Positions 1 through 11,540 are shown, numbered from the stretch's first letter. The stretch: 64,000 nt of DNA from Eupeodes corollae (GCF_945859685.1 NC_079148.1:122779621-122843620), one strand, 5' to 3'. Made by a program: numbers and translations. The notes: generated by a model not told the origin, from the sequence alone.

Positions 1-216
1 CACCTCTCCTTATCCAGGCGGCAGCGGACGAATTCTCGAGATAGAATCAACGGTGGCGTCTACAGTTCCAGTAAGGTCGAACTACTTAGTGAACACCTTA
101 TAGGGCTTCTTCGACATATTCGGAGCCCAGGCCTATAAGGAGCGGTTCATCCGGCTCCCCTTCCTTGGAGTTATACTAAGGATCTGGCCCTCCAGGTTGG
201 GGGTTGTGCCGTCGGG

Positions 217-1050
217 GTGACTTCCTGGCCACGTAAAAACATCATAGTTTCGAAGCAACACAAAGCCTCGGATACGGACGGATTCACTGTTGACAACCCA
301 CGCAAACGAAATAAGGACAACGAACTTCGGATATGTACGTGGAATGTTAGGTCCCTTAACAGACCACGTGCAGCCGAACAATTAGCGGAAGCCCTAAACT
401 GCTTCAAGGCAGATATTACAGCCATCCAAGAAGTGCGATGGGATTGACCGGGCAAACGCAAACTAAAAGACTGCGATATATATTACGGCGACTACTGCCG
501 AGAACAAAGACAGCGTCTAGTTGGGATTGGATTTGTTGTTGGAACTAGACTCAGGCAAAAAGTCTTGAGTTTCAACAGTGTGAGCGAGTGCATCACGAAA
601 ATCCGCATCAAGGCTAAATTCGCAAACATAAGCCTAATATGCGCGCATGCCCCAACAGAGGAGAATGATGAAGACACCTTGGACAAAACATATGAGCAGT
701 GCCCTGGCTATGACATTAAAGTTGTCTTAGGAGATTTTAATGCCAAGCTAGGAAGAGAAGACATCTTTGGTGGCATAATCGGGAGATACAGCCTACACGA
801 CACCACCTCCGACAACAGATTCAGGCTGATCGATTTCGCTGCGGAGCGAGATGTTCTGGTAGCCAGTACGCAGTTCACACATCTCAATATCCACAAGGGG
901 ACATGGAAATCTCCTGATCAATAAACCGTCAACCAGATTCACCACATTGCGATCGACGCACGACACTTCTCCAGTATACAGGATATCCGAAAATTCTGAG
1001 AGGCCAACATTGACTCGGACCACTACCTCGTTGTAGCCAAGGTACGCCTG
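217..1050 (+). pseudogene. RTE copy 1 endonuclease domain, broken
   Basis: The frame encodes an exonuclease-endonuclease-phosphatase fold that nicks target DNA for target-primed reverse transcription. Visible motifs in order are the TWNVRSL block (metal-binding Asn), AIQEVRW (catalytic Glu), LICAHAPTE, VLGDFNAKLGRE (Asp/Asn pair) and DSDHYLVVAKV (the SDH end of the active site). One reading frame carries all of them but is stopped at 445-447 (TGA where copy 2 has Gly), at 922-924 (TAA, probably from CAA) and just before the SDH block. Compared with copy 2, seven codons (KDIFFEL) are missing in frame near 676. The true start codon is unclear. The first in-frame possibility here is a GTG at 217. 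Confidence 0.8.
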
Positions 1051-1175
1051 AGGATATTCCGATCCAACCCAAAACAAGGAAGTACTGTGAGAAGATTTGA
1101 CGTTAGACGTCTACAATCGCAAGAGACTGCCATGTCCTTTTCCGATCGACTCTCTAATAACCTCTAAAGAGTCCT

Positions 1176-2572
1176 ATGCTGCCTGCATTAAGCATTGAAA
1201 ACCAGTGGCAGCATTGCCTTGCAGCCATCAGAGATGCCGCCTCTGAAGTGTTAGGTTTCACACGGCCACCACAGCAAAACCCCTGGTTTGACGACGAATG
1301 CCAGCAAGCACACGCAGCGAAACAGCAGGCATACAAAACGGCGATGCACAAAAGGACCATTGCTGCTTGCGAGCTCTACGAGCAGAAGAGGAGAGAGGAA
1401 CATCGGCTTCTTAGATGGAAAAAAAGAGAACATGAGAAGCGCGCGATCGAGGAGATAGAGGGATGTCACAACAGGAATGAGGTTCGTAAATTTTACCAAA
1501 AGGTAAAAAAAACCTCCCAAGGGTACCAGCTACGAACCGAAGCCTGTAAAGGCGATCAAGGGAACATCGTAGTAGAACCACAGTCGATGCTGAGAATATG
1601 GAAAGATCACTTCTCCAAATTATATAACGGCGATGACGAACCGAACTCCGCTGTAAAGGAGATAGAACCACTCAACCTCGGCGACGCAGATCAACAATTC
1701 CGCCTACCCGACCTTGACGAAGTGAAGATAGCTATATCTAAACTTAAGTCAAACAAAGCTGCTGGAGCTGACGGCATCACCGCCGAACTATTCAAAGCAG
1801 CAGGCGATGACTTGGTAGGGAGCATGCACCAACTCATCTGCAAAATTTGGTCGGAAGAAAGCATGCCCGATGAGTGGAATCTCAGCATAGTGTGCCCGAT
1901 ACATAAGAAAGGAGACCCTCTAAACTGCGCCAACTACAGAGGCATCAGTCTCCTTAACATTGCGTATAAGATCCTCTCTGCCGTATTATGTGAACGTCTG
2001 AAGCCATTCGTCAACAACCTGATTGGTCCTTATCAGTGTGGCTTCAGACCAGGAAAGTCCACTATCGACCAAATATTCACACTACGGCAGATCTTGGAAA
2101 AAACCCAGGAGCTTCAAATCGATACCCACCATCTCTTTATCGATTTTAAAGCCGCGTATGACAGCATCTATAGGGAAGAGCTCTACCGAGCAATGTCTAG
2201 TTTTGGCATCCCTGCTGCTCTATCAAGATCGGAAAAGATCTTACCGATGCATTTGATGTCAAAAAAGGTTTTAGACAAGGCGATGCACTGTTATGCGACT
2301 TCTTCAACATCGTTCTGGAAAGAATTGTGCAAAATTCAACCGTCAACACTAGAGGCACAATCTTCCAAAAGTCCATCCAATTACTCGGATACGCAGATGA
2401 TATTGACATAATTGGAAGATCAAAGCGTGATGTCAGTGGAGCGTTTTTGAGCATTGCGAAGGAAGCGAAGAAGATGGGTTTAGTGGTCAATGAGGGCAAG
2501 ACCAAGTATATGCTGTCATCAAAAAAGGACACTGAACGACGACGTCTTGGACAAAACGTCACCATGAGGTAG
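1176..2572 (+). pseudogene. RTE copy 1 reverse transcriptase, frameshifted
   Basis: Reverse transcriptase fingers and palm. The long open part (1176-2411) holds NKAAGADGITAELFK, then PIHKKGDPLNCANYRGISLL, GFRPGKSTIDQIF and FIDFKAAYDSI (first catalytic Asp). After SSFGIPA the frame slips. The stretch present in copy 2 (LIRLCRMKMKNARCSIMV) has been deleted and translation continues in another frame through GFRQGDALLCDFF. It ends with LLGYADDIDIIGRSKRD, the YADD catalytic box, in the reading frame at 2327-2572. The EN linker and RT are in different frames, so no continuous polyprotein is possible. Confidence 0.85.
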
Positions 2573-2599
2573 TTAAGGACTTTGTCTACCTAGGCAGAC

Positions 2600-3124
2600 A
2601 ACGACACCAGCGCTGAAATCAAACGAAGAATAACTCTTGCAAATCGCTGCTTCTTTGGACTTAGAAGGCAATTGAGAAGTAAAGTCCTCTCTCGAGCATG
2701 TAAAATCACCATCTATAAGACACTCATCATCCCGGTTCTCATTTATGGCGCTGAGGCCTGGACCCTGTCAAAGAAAGATGAGAGCGTCTTAGGATGCTTC
2801 GAGAGAAAAATTCTTCGGGCGATTTTTGGTCCCGTACGCATAGATGGAGAATGGAGGAGAAGATATAACGACGAGCTGTACGGGCTGTACAGCGACACTG
2901 ACCTAGTTAGCAGAATCAAAGTCCAACGGCTTAGATGGCTAGGTCATGTAGAGCGGATGGACATCAACGCTCCAGCCAGTAGAGGAAGACCGCGACTCAG
3001 GTGGCGCACCCAGGTGGGAGAGGACCTCAACCAAATTGGCGTGCGAAACTGGAGACAGCTAGCTAGGGACCGAGCTGGCTGGAGACGCTTGTTGGTTGAG
3101 GCCCAGGTCCGCCCCGGACTGTAG
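2600..3124 (+). pseudogene. RTE copy 1 C-terminal (thumb/connection) region
   Basis: This continues the polyprotein after the YADD region. It reads ITLANRCFFGLRRQL, then LIIPVLIYGAEAWTLSKKD, FERKILRAIFGP, QRLRWLGHVERMD and GRPRLRW, ending in WRRLLVEAQVRPGL with the stop at 3122-3124. The GAEAWTL and RWLGHVERM blocks are widespread in insect RTE-like proteins. Relative to copy 2, the segment between ERMDINAPA and RGRPRLRW is shortened (a block like DRKVFESNPE is gone), and codons are missing around 2598 where the normal reading would be VYLGS followed by a few residues. The stop codon lies only about 8 bp before the tail, so the last coding bases double as the RNA 3' end recognised by the enzyme. 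Confidence 0.8.
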
Positions 3125-3131
3125 CGCCACC

Positions 3132-3155
3132 TTAAGTAAGTAAGTAAGTAAGTAA
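3132..3155 (+). repeat. (TAAG)n tail of RTE copy 1
   Basis: Five to six TAAG units follow the motif GTAGCGCCACCT. The same tail, reverse-complemented, opens copy 2 at 26704. Short tandem tails instead of poly-A are typical of RTE elements. Confidence 0.85.
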
Positions 3156-6100
3156 TCTCATAAAAAAAAAGAAGTTGAGGAAAAAAAGTCAGAAAATAAG
3201 TATGTTTTCAAGAACCATTTTATTTTTCTATCTCTAGGAAAAAACAGTTTTATATAATCAATTTTCTATTTTTTAAAATCATGGTTTAAAAGTACGATAC
3301 ATTTTTTGTTTTTTTTTTTTTATCCAAATCAAAAAACTCATTGTATTACAATTCTTTTTAAAAATAAATCAAGCTAGTTTATATGTACATATTCTCTGTT
3401 GTGTGTGTGTTGTAAAAAGATTGCATTTAACGAATCAAAGCCATATGAAATTGTTGTGCAATTTGAGTGCTACTCTGTTACTGCATTGAAAGTTCCTATA
3501 TTCATACACAATAACTAACTACAAGGGCTTTTGAGTTCTAGTTTCATTTTATCTAGCTACTCGAAAAATACAATCAAAAACGACTAAAATTCATAAAGCG
3601 AATATGTTTCGTATGTAAAATAACGAAAAGTTAAAAAAAACGTTCTAAAATCAAAGTACCTACCTATACTGTGAGTTGTAGGAGATTTTTTTTAACCTGA
3701 GGTATTATCTCACAGTTGTTAGTCAAACTAAACTAACACAAAACAGTGGGATAGTTTGCAGCATGAAGTAAATAAATTAGGTGGCTCAACAGTACGTTGA
3801 CAACTAGGGCCTTGTAACTTACAACTCTTAACCATTCCTGTGTTCGAGTAATGTAGTCAGGGATGTTGGGGAGCTACAGTTTTCATACCGAACCCGATCG
3901 GCTAATTTGAGAAACCACTTTTCATGACAAGAGTTACTCTTAGAGGGTTTGTCAATTCCTTGCAATAGGAGATTTTTGAATGGTTTAAGCTTTTAGGTTT
4001 AAGTCAAATTTAGCTTGATTAGAAAATAATGGGACTTATAGTTTTAAATTGATCTTGCAAGTAAATTTTCTTTAAAAAAGGTTCTATCGAGCCTCATGGA
4101 AAGTTTCGCACCCTTCAAAGCTCAATTTTCCACAATCGTGTATTGCATTTTGTCAATGGAGAAATACCCCACTGTATCGCAGAGTTTGATTGCCTTAGGA
4201 AATGATGGTTGGTCAGTGTACTACGTGCAAATTTATTTAAATTTATTCAACCAGCCATGCTAGTCATCATCATCAACATCATCATCAGTCCATCAGCACA
4301 GGATTGGCGAACTCCAATCAAAGTTTCCTCAGTAGGAACGAGGATATCCGAATGTATACATTTTAACTTTGATGAAAATCTTTTTTTTTGTTTACGGTTG
4401 AAGGTTGAAGTGTTCTACATAAAGTGCGTCGTCCTCCGTCGTTGACGTTACATTTTTAAGGTTCAAAATTCCGTTCAATATTCAGTTCTATTTTATATAC
4501 CTACGTATACTAAGGTATACTATATCTTAATTAATTGTGCAAGCTTCGGCTAAAGGAAGTAAAAAAGAAAATATTGCAAAATTGCATTTTGTATTATTAA
4601 TGATTTCTTTTTACTTTATATATGCACTGCACATTGCACATAGGTAAAAGAGGTGAATATAAAGATACCTCCACACTTCCTCTTTTATACTATATAAGTT
4701 GCAATTTTACGGTGCAGATTTTATACTTTGAGGCAACGCTTAATGTACGACGAAAAAACTACGCGACGATGTCAAGCGAGCGTCGAATCGAATATTATAT
4801 ACGATGAAACGAATTCATTGATTTTATCTGAGGAGGAAAAATTGAATTGGAAAAGAGCAAAGAAGATCGATGCGGAAAGAATGATACTCTGGGTGGTGCT
4901 CTCTGAAATGTTAAATTGAATGTCGATTAAATTTTGTTCCTTTTAATTAATACTTAATTTGTGTTTAATAAAAGGACTCCAAAAGAGGCCTCCGATGATG
5001 CTGATATGGGGGTCCTCGTTTTGCTGATGATGTGATGATGTTGATTTAAAACTTGGAAAAGAGCTGCTAAAAAAATATTGAGTAAGTATATAATGATGAG
5101 ATGTTGGATATATTATTACAAATGTGTGTGTATGGATATTCATATAACATATACATATAAAGACGATGATGGATGATTTAAATAATGATTTCAATTAATC
5201 GAAGAAATATTAAATCTTCAAGGCTTTAAGGTATTTGTTTTTGATTAAACGAAGCATCCTTAAATACAGTCATACACATTTACATTATGTGCATTATGTG
5301 CAAGTGAAAAGGTAGATAAGTTAATTAAATAATTTTTTTTGTATCATTACTCAAGTGAATATATGAATGGGAAAAGCTAACCAGCTAAAATCTTGAAGCT
5401 ATGATGATTCATAAATTAGAACTAAACCGATTCTTATAGTTAAGTTTCATAAAAACTTTTTCTTACACTGAAAAATTCTAGAATTATGAGTGCATGTGTT
5501 CGTTGTTAGTAAGAAAAATAATACAACGCACCTACAAAACAAAAACCATAATTATTCGTAATATGAAAACATAAAATAATTAAACACATATAAAATATCT
5601 TTAAGGATAGTGGAGCAATGGCTCGAAGCAAGGACTTTAATACCGCTTAAGTTAGAGTTAATTCGATCAATACAAAGTTTAAGTTATATAGAATTTTTCA
5701 CATAATAGTTATTTCTATGGAAATCAATATGTTTAAAAAAATATGTACACATGTAAATGAGATCGGTAATTCAAATAAATAAAAGAGTCAAGATTCTTTA
5801 ATTACTAAATTGGGTTTGTTTATTGTTAATATTTTACAATAATACACCGCCATGTGAGGGCATTCAAAAATTGTGTGGGGAAAAATTGCCCAATACAATG
5901 GATATGCTTTGTGAGAATGGTTTTGGAACTAAAACCAAAAAGTCAAGTAATCAACAAATAATTGTTTGCTTTAGTTTTAGGTGAGCCAGTGGAATATTAT
6001 AATGACATCGAAATTGAAGATCTCATATCGCCTTTTGGACAGTTTCTTATTAATTCACAAAAGTCAAAAGTCGTCGCAGGAGATTTGGTATTGCTGATGA

Positions 6101-6445
6101 ATATTGCAAGAAAGATTTTACAGTGACTAAGTTAAGAAGCCATTGCCTTTAAATTTGGAGGAGGGTTATTAGTTGGTGTAAAATGTTAGTTTTAACTTAA
6201 GAACGATAAGCAAGATAACAAGATTTATCAAAAAATCAATTTTAAACAAAGTATCTCGAAACACTTCGTAGGAACGATCATAATCCAACTTAGTTAAATT
6301 TTGCTTAAAAACAACAATACATTAATAATGGGTCATTGTGGCGTGCACAAACTTTTTATTTTATATAAGCAAATAAATGATGTTCTTTAGTTTGAACGAT
6401 AAAAAGCAAAAATGTTCATGAAGCTCTTGAAACCAAATACATATC
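3156..6445. other. AT-rich interval without a recognised gene
   Basis: Apart from SINE-1 (3777-3972) I see no gene here. Around 4263-4300 there is a CAT-rich run, and around 4995-5045 a GAT-rich run. A stretch at 5970-6125 can be read for about 54 codons (LVLGEPVEYYNDIEIED onward to a TGA) but I do not recognise it and no start or splice context is convincing. Confidence 0.5.
3777..3972 (-). mobile_element. SINE copy 1 (5' truncated)
   Basis: This matches the body of the SINE at 56140-56420 in reverse orientation, including the blocks equivalent to AACCATTCCTGTGT, GTCAGGGATG and the pair CATGACAAGAGTTACTC/TTTGTCAAT. The SINE 3' end is at 3777 (sense TGAGCCACCTAATTT). The tRNA-like head is missing beyond about 3972. 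Confidence 0.7.
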
Positions 6446-7021
6446 GAAAAAAGAATATGGAATGCACACTGAAAACTTCCCATCCCATCAGTCGATTTGA
6501 TTTGCTTAAAAGTTTGTAAATTTTCATGATTTGTTAAAAAAGTTGTCAGTTTAATTATTCTTAAAAATTTAAAAATTACCAACAATATTTTTATGATTAA
6601 ATAGTTTGCTTGTTTGTTGCTGAATGTCGAAAACAATATTTTCTGTAAAATAAAATAATTTTGAAGCAATATTTTAAATATTTTAAAAGATGTTTGACTC
6701 GAAAATAAATTTTTACGAAATTTTAATCTTGTTTTTTTAGGTTTTTATTTTTTGTAAGAAAAGTGTCAATTTGATTGTTCTCAAAATTTAATGAAAGTTA
6801 AAAATAATATTTTCTAAAAGATGAAATAAGTTTAAACCCAATTGCTCAAAGTTTTAAAAAGATATATGAGTCGTAAGTCAACTCTTATCAACTTTTGTTG
6901 AAATTTTTTCTTAGACAAAATCATGTTTTATTCGTTAAATATTTGACAAATATTTTTTTCCATTTTTTTTTCATTTATAAGAAAACTGTTAATTGAATTT
7001 TTTTCCAAAAATATATTTGTT

Positions 7022-7024
<3 letters not shown>
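6446..7024 (-). mobile_element. HT element 1, tail part
   Basis: Reverse-oriented HT element. It starts with a degraded GAATATGGAATGCACACTG version of the tail signature, then AACTTCCCATCCCATCAGTCG, then imperfect internal units containing AAAGATATTTGAGTCG-like and TGTCAATTCGATTTTTCTC-like blocks. It is interrupted at 7015-7024 by the (GATA)-tailed LINE and resumes at 10036. Confidence 0.65.
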
Positions 7025-7052
<28 letters not shown>

Positions 7053-7600
7053 GTTGTTTATTTTTTCAATTTTCTTATAAGTACAATATTTCATGATAAA
7101 AGATATACAAAGCATGGCTTTATAAGCCGTCTGCCGGGAAAAAAAAACTAATTAAATAAACAACCAAAAAAAAAAGTACAATTTGAGTAAAAAGAGAGAA
7201 TATTTCACAAAATAAGTTTCATAGTTAAAAAAAAGAAAATGTAAATATAAATATAAATATTAAAGAAAAAAACAAGAAAACATTGAAACCATATGGAATA
7301 ATGTTCATCATTAAAGTATATTTTGATATATATATATAGTATAAAAAAGCAATAACAGGTATTTATAAGTTTAATACAAAATGTGACTTTTAGTTTAGTC
7401 AAAACAAAAAAATTAAGGAAAAAAAAAGAAAAATATTGGTAATGGGCTTTTAGTTTAGCTAAAACAGATAATAGTTTGTAAGTGAGAAAAAAAAGCAAAA
7501 AAATAGGAAAAGAACTGTATATTTCTCAAGTTTTTTTTTTTAATTTTAAGGACTTTTAATTTGGTTAAAAACAAAAAAAAAAAGAAAGGAGAAGATACAA

Positions 7601-9127
7601 TCACATTAACATCGTCTTACAACTCAAAACCAAACTCAAACACTCGTTTCTATATTTTCGTGCATGTGAGACATAGCGTATAAGAGGCTTCCAGCCACGA
7701 TCTCCGTTTAGTACACTGACACATTCCTCTTGAGAAAGAAAACTAGAATAAAAGTAGAGCCTTCGGATTTCCTGTAATATTGGACAAAGTGCTAAAAAAT
7801 GCAAAACATCTTCGTTTTGACCAAGGTTGCAAAGAGAGCACACAGGGTTTAAGTCTGTTCTATGTGGTCTATAATTCAAATCGAGCATTTCCGTTCTTAT
7901 CTTGAAGATCAAGCTCATTTCAGAAACTGTTAACTCTTCTCTAAAATAGTTTCTTTCACCAAGTTTCAGATTAATTTGTCTGTATATATTCCTGGATGTT
8001 GATGCAGTCCCTCTCGCAACACAAAGCCTATACATCGAGTCATCTATAACAGAGATACATTCATATAATGCATTTTTTATTGCTTCCACATTGTCCACTG
8101 GCAATGATATTGAAAGGATATGTGCTACAGCAAGATCATACCAATTTTTGACCGGACTATATCCACTACTAAAACAAATTTTAAGGAGTCTTTTTTGCAA
8201 GTTTTGGTCAGATCGCTTCATAACTCTGATCATAAAATCGGCGTTAGCCTTTAAGTTTTTCAAGAAAATTTGAGGTAAGCCTGTCTCTAGGTGGATAGCA
8301 TAATTAGGAGTGTTAATAGGTAACCTAAAAATTCGCTTGAAAAAATACCTCTGTATATTTTCCATTTCCTCCAACTGTTCGAAACCATAGCAAAAACAAG
8401 TATTAACGGTGGTATTGAAGACCTTGAATTTTGAGATTGGATCTACGAGTTTATTTGCGAAGAACTGGGACCACATTGTATTTATTGCAATTTTTGCAGC
8501 GGTAGTTTTTTCTTTTATAAAGGTTTGAATTTTAAGATTATATGTCATTGTATACCCAAGATACTTAAATTCATTAACAACCTCAATTATCTCACCATCT
8601 AAAGTCCAATTCCGCCCATAGCCAGTTGATCTATTTCGAGATCTAAAAAATATTATTTTGGATTTGGTGGTATTTATTCTAAGATCCCATAGATCACAAA
8701 ACTGTTTCAGCTTGTTTATCTGGAGCTGTAGAGTAAGTGGACTGTCTGATAAAATCACTAAATCGTCAGCATAAAACAAGACTTTAAGTGTAATATCCCC
8801 GAACTGAACTCCCCCAGGTATACTGTTTTCGACATCGTTCATATACAGTGCAAACATGATAGGGCTTAGAACACATCCTTGAGGGACATCTGCTACACAA
8901 CTAAATTCTCTAGAGACTTTTCCACCATTCTGAACAGATGCCATCGTGTTTTCGAGAATTTTTTCGTAGACTCTGATAAATTTAGTAGATAGGCCAATTG
9001 CTGAGAGCTTATAGAGTAAGGACCTCCTATTAATAGTGTCAAAAGCCGCTTTTAAATCAACGAAAAAGGCATATAAGTTCTGTTTTTTATCAATAAATCG
9101 CCTAGCAGAGTACAAAAATTTGATCAA
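7601..9127 (-). pseudogene. RT palm to C-terminus of the (TATC)-tailed LINE
   Basis: A 508-codon open stretch. Its first residues belong to the RT continuing from 9102-9455. Order of motifs: YAFFVDLKAAFDTINR (first catalytic Asp, residues about 20-35), VPQGCVLSPIMFALYMND (motif B, about 80-97), VLFYADDLVILSDS (catalytic YADD, about 114-127), LRINTTKSKIIFFRSRN, FKYLGYTM, and near the end VCSLCNLGQNEDVLHFLALC, a CX2CX9HX4C knuckle seen at the C-terminus of many LINE proteins. The catalytic residues are all intact, so decay is recent or slight in this part. A one-base slip in a T run near 9110-9125 separates it from the upstream frame. Confidence 0.85.
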
Positions 9128-9455
9128 TAGCTGAAAGGTTGGCTCGAAAACCAGCTTGAAAGCAACTTATTATGTTATTATCTTCTAACCAGGTCGTAAG
9201 TCTAGTATAGAGTATTTGTGTAAACACTTTTCGTAATGAGTTAAGCACAGAAATTCCTCTATAGTTCTCTGGCAAATCACGGTTACCTTTCTTAAAAATG
9301 GCTGTAATTCGAGACAGACGAAAATTTTCAGGCACTGTCTCTTCAATGAATATTCTATTGAAAAATTCTAACAGATATTCCAAAAACTCAGGAGTAGCAT
9401 GATTATAAAACTCTACTGGGATCCCATCAGATCCAGGTGATTTGTTATTTTTCAT
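9102..9455 (-). pseudogene. RT fingers of the (TATC)-tailed LINE
   Basis: This encodes the N-terminal RT motifs NKSPGSDGIPVEFYNH, RITAIFKKGN, LPENYRGISVLNSL and FQAGFRANLSAIDQIF. It ends at a premature stop caused by a one-base frameshift and overlaps the next open stretch (to 7601) by 26 bp in another frame. The two together form one continuous RT domain. Confidence 0.8.
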
Positions 9456-10035
9456 TTTTTTAAAGCAGCTACTAGTTCAACCATTGTAAGATTGGAATCC
9501 AGTTCAGGAATAATGACATTAGGGAATGCAAAGCTCATTGTGTTTAGATTAGGGTCAGGCAGAAGTAGAGTTTCAAAATAATTAGCAAGTAGATTTTCAT
9601 CAATTGTGAACAATACCCTCCTATTCCGCCCACTCAACACTTGCACTGTCTTCCAAAAAGATTTCGAGTCCTTGCATTCAACGAGCTTAGAAGCAGTGTT
9701 TTTAAAATAAAGTTCTTTTTTGAGATTGCATAACCTTTTGTATTCTTGGTTTGATTGTAAATACAGTGATTTAAAAACTGCGCTATTTGTTTTTCTATAT
9801 AGTTTTAAGAAAGCGAAAGATTTTCTCCTACTTTTTTGCATTCTTCGTCGTGCCATACAGACTGAAAGGTATTTCTACGTTGGGAAGAAAGTTCTGCAGA
9901 CTTTCTAATCACTGAAGAAACTATGTCAGTTATAGAATCTATAGAGTCAGATGTCACACTTGGCATCGCAACCAGCTGATGATTAAGTTTAATTTTATAT
10001 CTATTTGCATGTCTTTCTTTCCATTTTAATTTATC
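9452..10035 (-). pseudogene. EN-RT linker of the (TATC)-tailed LINE
   Basis: The frame 10035-9850 reads through SVTSDSIDSITDIVSSVI to VWHDEECKK, a common LINE linker signature (W-x-D-E-E-C). It then slips one base in an A run near 9840 into the frame of 9856-9452 (SRRKSFAFLKLYRKTN to MVELVAALKK). No endonuclease motifs are present upstream because the insertion ends at 10035. Confidence 0.7.
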
Positions 10036-10443
10036 ATTTGTTTAGTATCACTTTATAATATAAAATTCAATTCAAGCATCTAGCGTTATTGGTTCGTGAG
10101 ATATTTTGGTTTAATTAAAATCTGAAACATCCTTTAAATTGCTATGGTGAAACAACCACCCACTGAATGTTTTTTAGAGTCCTTTCTGCATTTTTCTGTA
10201 TTATTATCTGTATACAAAAATGTATTTCCCGTTGATATCTTCACTGGTTCTTGACCTATGGACGACGAAAAAAACGTCTCGAACGTACAGACGTAAGAAC
10301 GTACGAACATACGTTCACACGCACGCACAGACATCTCTCTAAAAATCTTTTATTTCAACTCTAGGGACAATTAAACGTAAAGAAATGTCAAAATTTTCAT
10401 TTTGACAAATCAGACCCATTACAATAACTAGATATCGGAAGTT
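10036..10443 (-). mobile_element. HT element 1, head part
   Basis: Continuation of the HT element after the LINE. It contains TCTAGCGTTATTGGTTCG, GCTATGGTGAAACAACCACC, the hairpin GACGACGAAAAAAACGTC, a short degenerate GTACGTCC-type microsatellite (about 10275-10320), and the head sequence ending in a decayed palindrome (ACTAGATATCGGAAGTT). The first ten bases are the duplicated target site. Confidence 0.75.
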
Positions 10444-11024
10444 AGAAATCAGATCGAGCATCAAAGGTTCATGAAAGACGATTTCCAAATTTTTCTTGGT
10501 ACGACGGAATCGTAGAATCTATTTTCATGGAAAGATTTGATCTAAGCTAAGAAAAAGGGTTGAAAACCGAAAGTTTTAAGTTTGAATAAAATAATTTTAT
10601 GGCAAAGTATTTCAAATTTGACAATTAACCAATTTAAATGTCAAATGGATTTTTTTTAGTGTGTATAGCTTTTTTATTTCTTGGAAAAGTATTAATTTAA
10701 AACAAAAAAAATTAGCATTGTTTTAATCGAAATCGATATCTCTGTTGTTTCTTGAGATATGGCAGAAGAAAGAAGATATCCGTTTACTTAGTATTTTTAA
10801 CAAAAACAAAGGTCTTTTGGCTTTTACAGATCATCAGTTAACACAACCCGGTCATAACCGTGCGATTATGAAAAAAAGACGATCAAAACTAGATACGACG
10901 ATGTTGGAATTCTTTTTCGTTGTGACAAGTGGATTATAAAGTTTAAGACGATTCTACACGATCGATTCATTTCTTTAAAAATTGAATTCCTTGAAAGCTT
11001 AAATTTGCCATGAAAACTATAAAG
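10444..11024. other. Interval without a recognised gene
   Basis: AT-rich sequence. A 64-codon open stretch at 10745-10939 has no recognisable motif and I do not call it a gene. Confidence 0.5.
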
Positions 11025-11037
11025 TACTGCAAATGCT

Positions 11038-11135
11038 TTTTTCGAGCTGAAGGCCCTGGTAACTAATGCTCTGATAAATATTTATTGAATTTTGTAATTA
11101 TATTATTGTTCAATAAAGTATAATAATAATAATAA
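11038..11135 (+). mobile_element. 98-bp LINE 3' stub with target-site duplication
   Basis: The insert is flanked by a perfect 13-bp direct repeat, TACTGCAAATGCT, at 11025-11037 and 11136-11148. It begins TTTTTCGAGCTGAAGG, can be read as the end of an ORF (FELKALVTNALINIY then stop), carries an AATAAA-type signal and ends in a (TAA)n run. This is the pattern of a severely 5'-truncated LINE insertion. The parent family is not otherwise present in the window. Confidence 0.75.
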
Positions 11136-11274
11136 TACTGCAAATGCTACAATAATGTCTGTTTTGACTCACATTATTCGTATACTTTCCTCATTACGAT
11201 GAAATATCGATTTTGATTTCACTGGTCGGAATGATGGTTTTCCAAATTTGTAATAAAATAAATGAATTAGGTTT

Positions 11275-11540
11275 CGCAATAGTCCATGAAGAACCAAGGC
11301 CTAGTGACTTACAACTCTCAACCATTCCTGTGTGCGAGTACTGTCGTCAGGGATGGAAGGGACCTACAGTTTTAAGCCGAATCCGAACGGCTTATTTGAG
11401 AAAGCACTTTTTCATGACAAGAATTACTCTAGGAGAATTTGTCAATCAATCGCAAGAGGCAGTACCCTTGTAAAAAGTTAGGTGGCAGAGGCAGGGATTA
11501 AACCCAAGACCCCTTGCATTACATGCCTTTTTCAATATTA
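11275..11540 (-). mobile_element. SINE copy 2 (with tRNA-like head)
   Basis: Reverse-oriented copy. In sense orientation it has a box B-like GGGTTTAATCCC near the 5' end, then TGCCTCTGCCACCTAAC, the body shared with SINE-4, and a 3' end reading GGACTATTGCGAAACCTAAT. Box A is degraded. It lies about 130 bp from the 98-bp LINE stub. Confidence 0.75.

Larger units (their letters stand above)
1..3155 (+). mobile_element. RTE-type non-LTR retrotransposon, copy 1 (nearly full length, dead)
   Basis: This LINE has an apurinic-type endonuclease (EN) followed by a reverse transcriptase (RT), virtually no 3' UTR, and a short (TAAG)n tail, a layout typical of the RTE clade. Two other copies lie at 26704-29168 (minus strand) and 63449-64000. 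Comparing them shows that about 40 bp of the 5' leader of this copy lie outside the window. It cannot be active. It has at least three in-frame stops in EN, a frameshift before RT, a deletion of about 20 codons in the RT palm, and losses near the C-terminus. It is visibly richer in G+C than the flanks. The RTE assignment rests on overall layout and tail type. A related APE-type clade is possible. Confidence 0.8.
7025..10035 (-). mobile_element. 5'-truncated LINE with (TATC)n tail, inserted in HT element 1
   Basis: A LINE of about 3.0 kb on the minus strand. Its 3' end is a run of GATA units on the plus strand at 7024-7051, so its own tail is (TATC)n. The flanking 10-bp repeat ATTTGTTTAG at 7015-7024 and 10036-10045 is its target-site duplication, and the flanks together rebuild the HT sequence found elsewhere as ACTTGTTTGGTATC. 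It retains the EN-RT linker, RT and a C-terminal CCHC motif but no endonuclease, so it is truncated at the 5' end. The clade is unsure: a CR1/L2/Kiri-like group fits the protein better than jockey. Confidence 0.85.

Noticed and set aside
5970..6125. About 54 codons (LVLGEPVEYYNDIEIED...) after a pyrimidine-rich stretch, which could be a last exon.
   Set aside because: No upstream partner exon or known protein was recognised. The evidence is too weak to call a gene.
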